From positions 97,605-161,604 of the forward strand of contig CAYYNQ010000042.1 of the NCBI GenBank assembly GCA_964473105.1: 64,000 nt of DNA, written 5' to 3'. The notes under the pieces were generated by a model. That model ran no database searches, was not told the DNA's origin, and saw nothing but the letters and a program-made list of their open reading frames with translations. Positions 63,071 through 64,000 of this stretch are shown in pieces. This DNA comes from CAYYNQ01 sp964473105. Lineage in GTDB: Bacteria > Sumerlaeota > Sumerlaeia > MVZB01. The translations under genes and the position numbers were made by a program. Every line of letters begins with the position of its first letter. The first letter of the stretch is position 1.

Positions 63071-64000
63071 ATGATAGGCCGGAATTCATTCCTCGCAACC
63101 ACTTTATTTTTCATCCTGTTTTTGGGATTGTTCCTCATCAATGCCCATGCCGGTCTGGTCAATCCGGAAAACATAACGGTCACCCATTTCGACTGCGGGT
63201 TTGATGAGACTGCGGGTCTCCATCCGGATGATCCGGATCTTGACTGCGGCACGGATTTCGGAACCCGTTTGTTTTTATCCGCCCATGCAGCAGCCATGCA
63301 GACGGATGGCCTTGGAAATATGGTAATCCCTCCCGGGTCACAGGCCTCGGCACCGGCAAACAACTATTTTACCACACTCGGGGGGGCATGGCCGGGTATT
63401 AACCAGTCTATCCTCGATACGGGGACTTCCATCGCAGTATTTGAGATGGTATTCACCTATGAGGCCGGAAGTCATCCCTCCTCTGTGTCCCATCCTCGTG
63501 GTTCTTTTTTTGTGATGGATATGACCGCGTCCCGAGTTTCCGACCATGTGGAGGTGGACAAGCAGACCGGCTCCATCTTCCTCGGGACCGGAACCAGCCA
63601 AGCCTGGTCCAGTGGAAGGACCAATGCTTTCTCACCGGGTACATGGGTATTTCGGGGTGAACAAGCCCACGTTTCTTTCACAGATGGAGTCAAAGCCGCG
63701 GCAAGAATCCTGATCGATCCGAATCAGGATGGCCCGAACGGCGCCACCACCATGCTCAGGCTCTTCGAAGTGAATCCCGACATCGACGGCGCCGGTGAAT
63801 GGACCGAGATCATCCCCGTGGGTCCTCTGGCCACCCTGATCCGGTCCCAGGACAGGGTCAACGGATGCTGTGACATGGACACCCATCCCGTCGGTCCGTC
63901 TGGAGGAGACACCTTACATCTGCGAATCAATAATCATGATGATTCGGGTGGGGCAAATCTGCTCATCGATCGCCTACGTGTCTATGAAATCTCCCATTAT
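63071..64000 (+). CDS. Secreted protein, 3' end beyond window
   Basis: An open frame of 310 codons without a stop runs to the end of the window, starting at ATG 63071 behind CAGGAG. The N-terminus MIGRNSFLATTLFFILFLG... is a signal peptide cleaved near INAHA. The rest has no recognised domain. It has a Cys pair (CGFDET and LDCGTDFG), beta-rich stretches such as SIAVFEMVFTYEAG and THPVGPSGGDTLHLRINN, and a final FDRLRVYE-like strand (LLIDRLRVYEISHY) of the sort that ends extracellular beta-sandwich domains before a PEP-CTERM tail. Such a tail, if present, would lie beyond base 64000. Function unknown. Confidence 0.75.
   Translation, partial: MIGRNSFLATTLFFILFLGLFLINAHAGLVNPENITVTHFDCGFDETAGLHPDDPDLDCGTDFGTRLFLSAHAAAMQTDGLGNMVIPPGSQASAPANNYFTTLGGAWPGINQSILDTGTSIAVFEMVFTYEAGSHPSSVSHPRGSFFVMDMTASRVSDHVEVDKQTGSIFLGTGTSQAWSSGRTNAFSPGTWVFRGEQAHVSFTDGVKAAARILIDPNQDGPNGATTMLRLFEVNPDIDGAGEWTEIIPVGPLATLIRSQDRVNGCCDMDTHPVGPSGGDTLHLRINNHDDSGGANLLIDRLRVYEISHY

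Noticed and set aside
1..64000. CRISPR arrays, rRNA genes, insertion sequences, phage genes and riboswitches.
   Set aside because: No evenly spaced repeats, rRNA sequence, transposase, integrase or known riboswitch consensus was found on reading both strands.

Overview
The window looks like a chromosomal segment of a Gram-negative, menaquinone-using bacterium, most likely of the Planctomycetota (Phycisphaerae-like). This is an inference from gene content. LpxK implies lipid A. MqnC implies the futalosine route to menaquinone. A mitochondrial-type aconitase, a 28-residue AURKAIP1/COX24-type basic protein, a PEP-CTERM protein, a GFTLIELL prepilin, an arylsulfatase with a matching formylglycine-generating enzyme, a PIG-L deacetylase with extra modules and a PQQ-type propeller protein together fit that phylum. 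Verrucomicrobiota is the main alternative.

Layout. 0-6.6 kb: rtcB, aconitase, moeA, moaC and an unknown acidic protein, all on the plus strand. 6.9-8.8 kb: tRNA-Gly(TCC), an AT-rich FkbM methyltransferase gene and a wrecked esterase gene. 9.1-21 kb: a glycan-acquisition region with a two-domain sugar ABC ATPase, a convergent operon (two RbsC-like permeases, a lipoprotein-type sugar-binding protein, a five-bladed-propeller glycosidase), an arylsulfatase, a clan-A-type glycoside hydrolase with a discoidin-like region, and a purple-acid-phosphatase-like protein that has lost one metal site. 21-31.5 kb: a fatty acid hydroxylase, a transglutaminase pseudogene, a three-part PIG-L protein, a membrane-anchored kinase-like protein, a response regulator, mqnC, recN and a small membrane-anchored protein. 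31.6-41.2 kb: a discoidin-like secreted protein, a decayed Memo-family gene, a GT2 gene coupled to lpxK, a DnaJ-domain protein, murD, bcp, cca and the formylglycine-generating enzyme. 41.6-53.7 kb: tdk, LMW-PTP and fructosamine kinase, a PEP-CTERM protein, a PcrA/UvrD helicase, the COX24-like gene, an adrenodoxin-reductase-like FprA, an orphan DppD-type ATPase, a subtilase, rnhA and a radical SAM/SPASM protein. 54-64 kb: an adenosine-deaminase-like protein lacking the catalytic glutamate, a DUF2007 protein, a short Tat-exported protein coupled to a PQQ propeller protein, an AlkA-type glycosylase, a prepilin, a lactonase-fold lipoprotein and the 5' part of a secreted protein that runs off the window.

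How the genes fit together. The 9-21 kb region can be read as uptake and breakdown of a (probably sulfated) glycan: extracellular or periplasmic enzymes release sugars that the RbsABC-like transporter imports, and the sulfatase needs activation by the formylglycine-generating enzyme 24 kb away. LMW-PTP and fructosamine kinase, 3 bp apart, form a plausible protein-deglycation pair. Three independent pseudogenes (esterase, transglutaminase, Memo) still show clear family motifs despite stops and frameshifts, so gene loss here is fairly recent. No insertion sequence, phage, CRISPR array or rRNA was seen. The most unusual observations are two enzymes whose catalytic residues are selectively changed: the phosphatase-like protein at 19285-20844 and the deaminase-like protein at 54163-55713.
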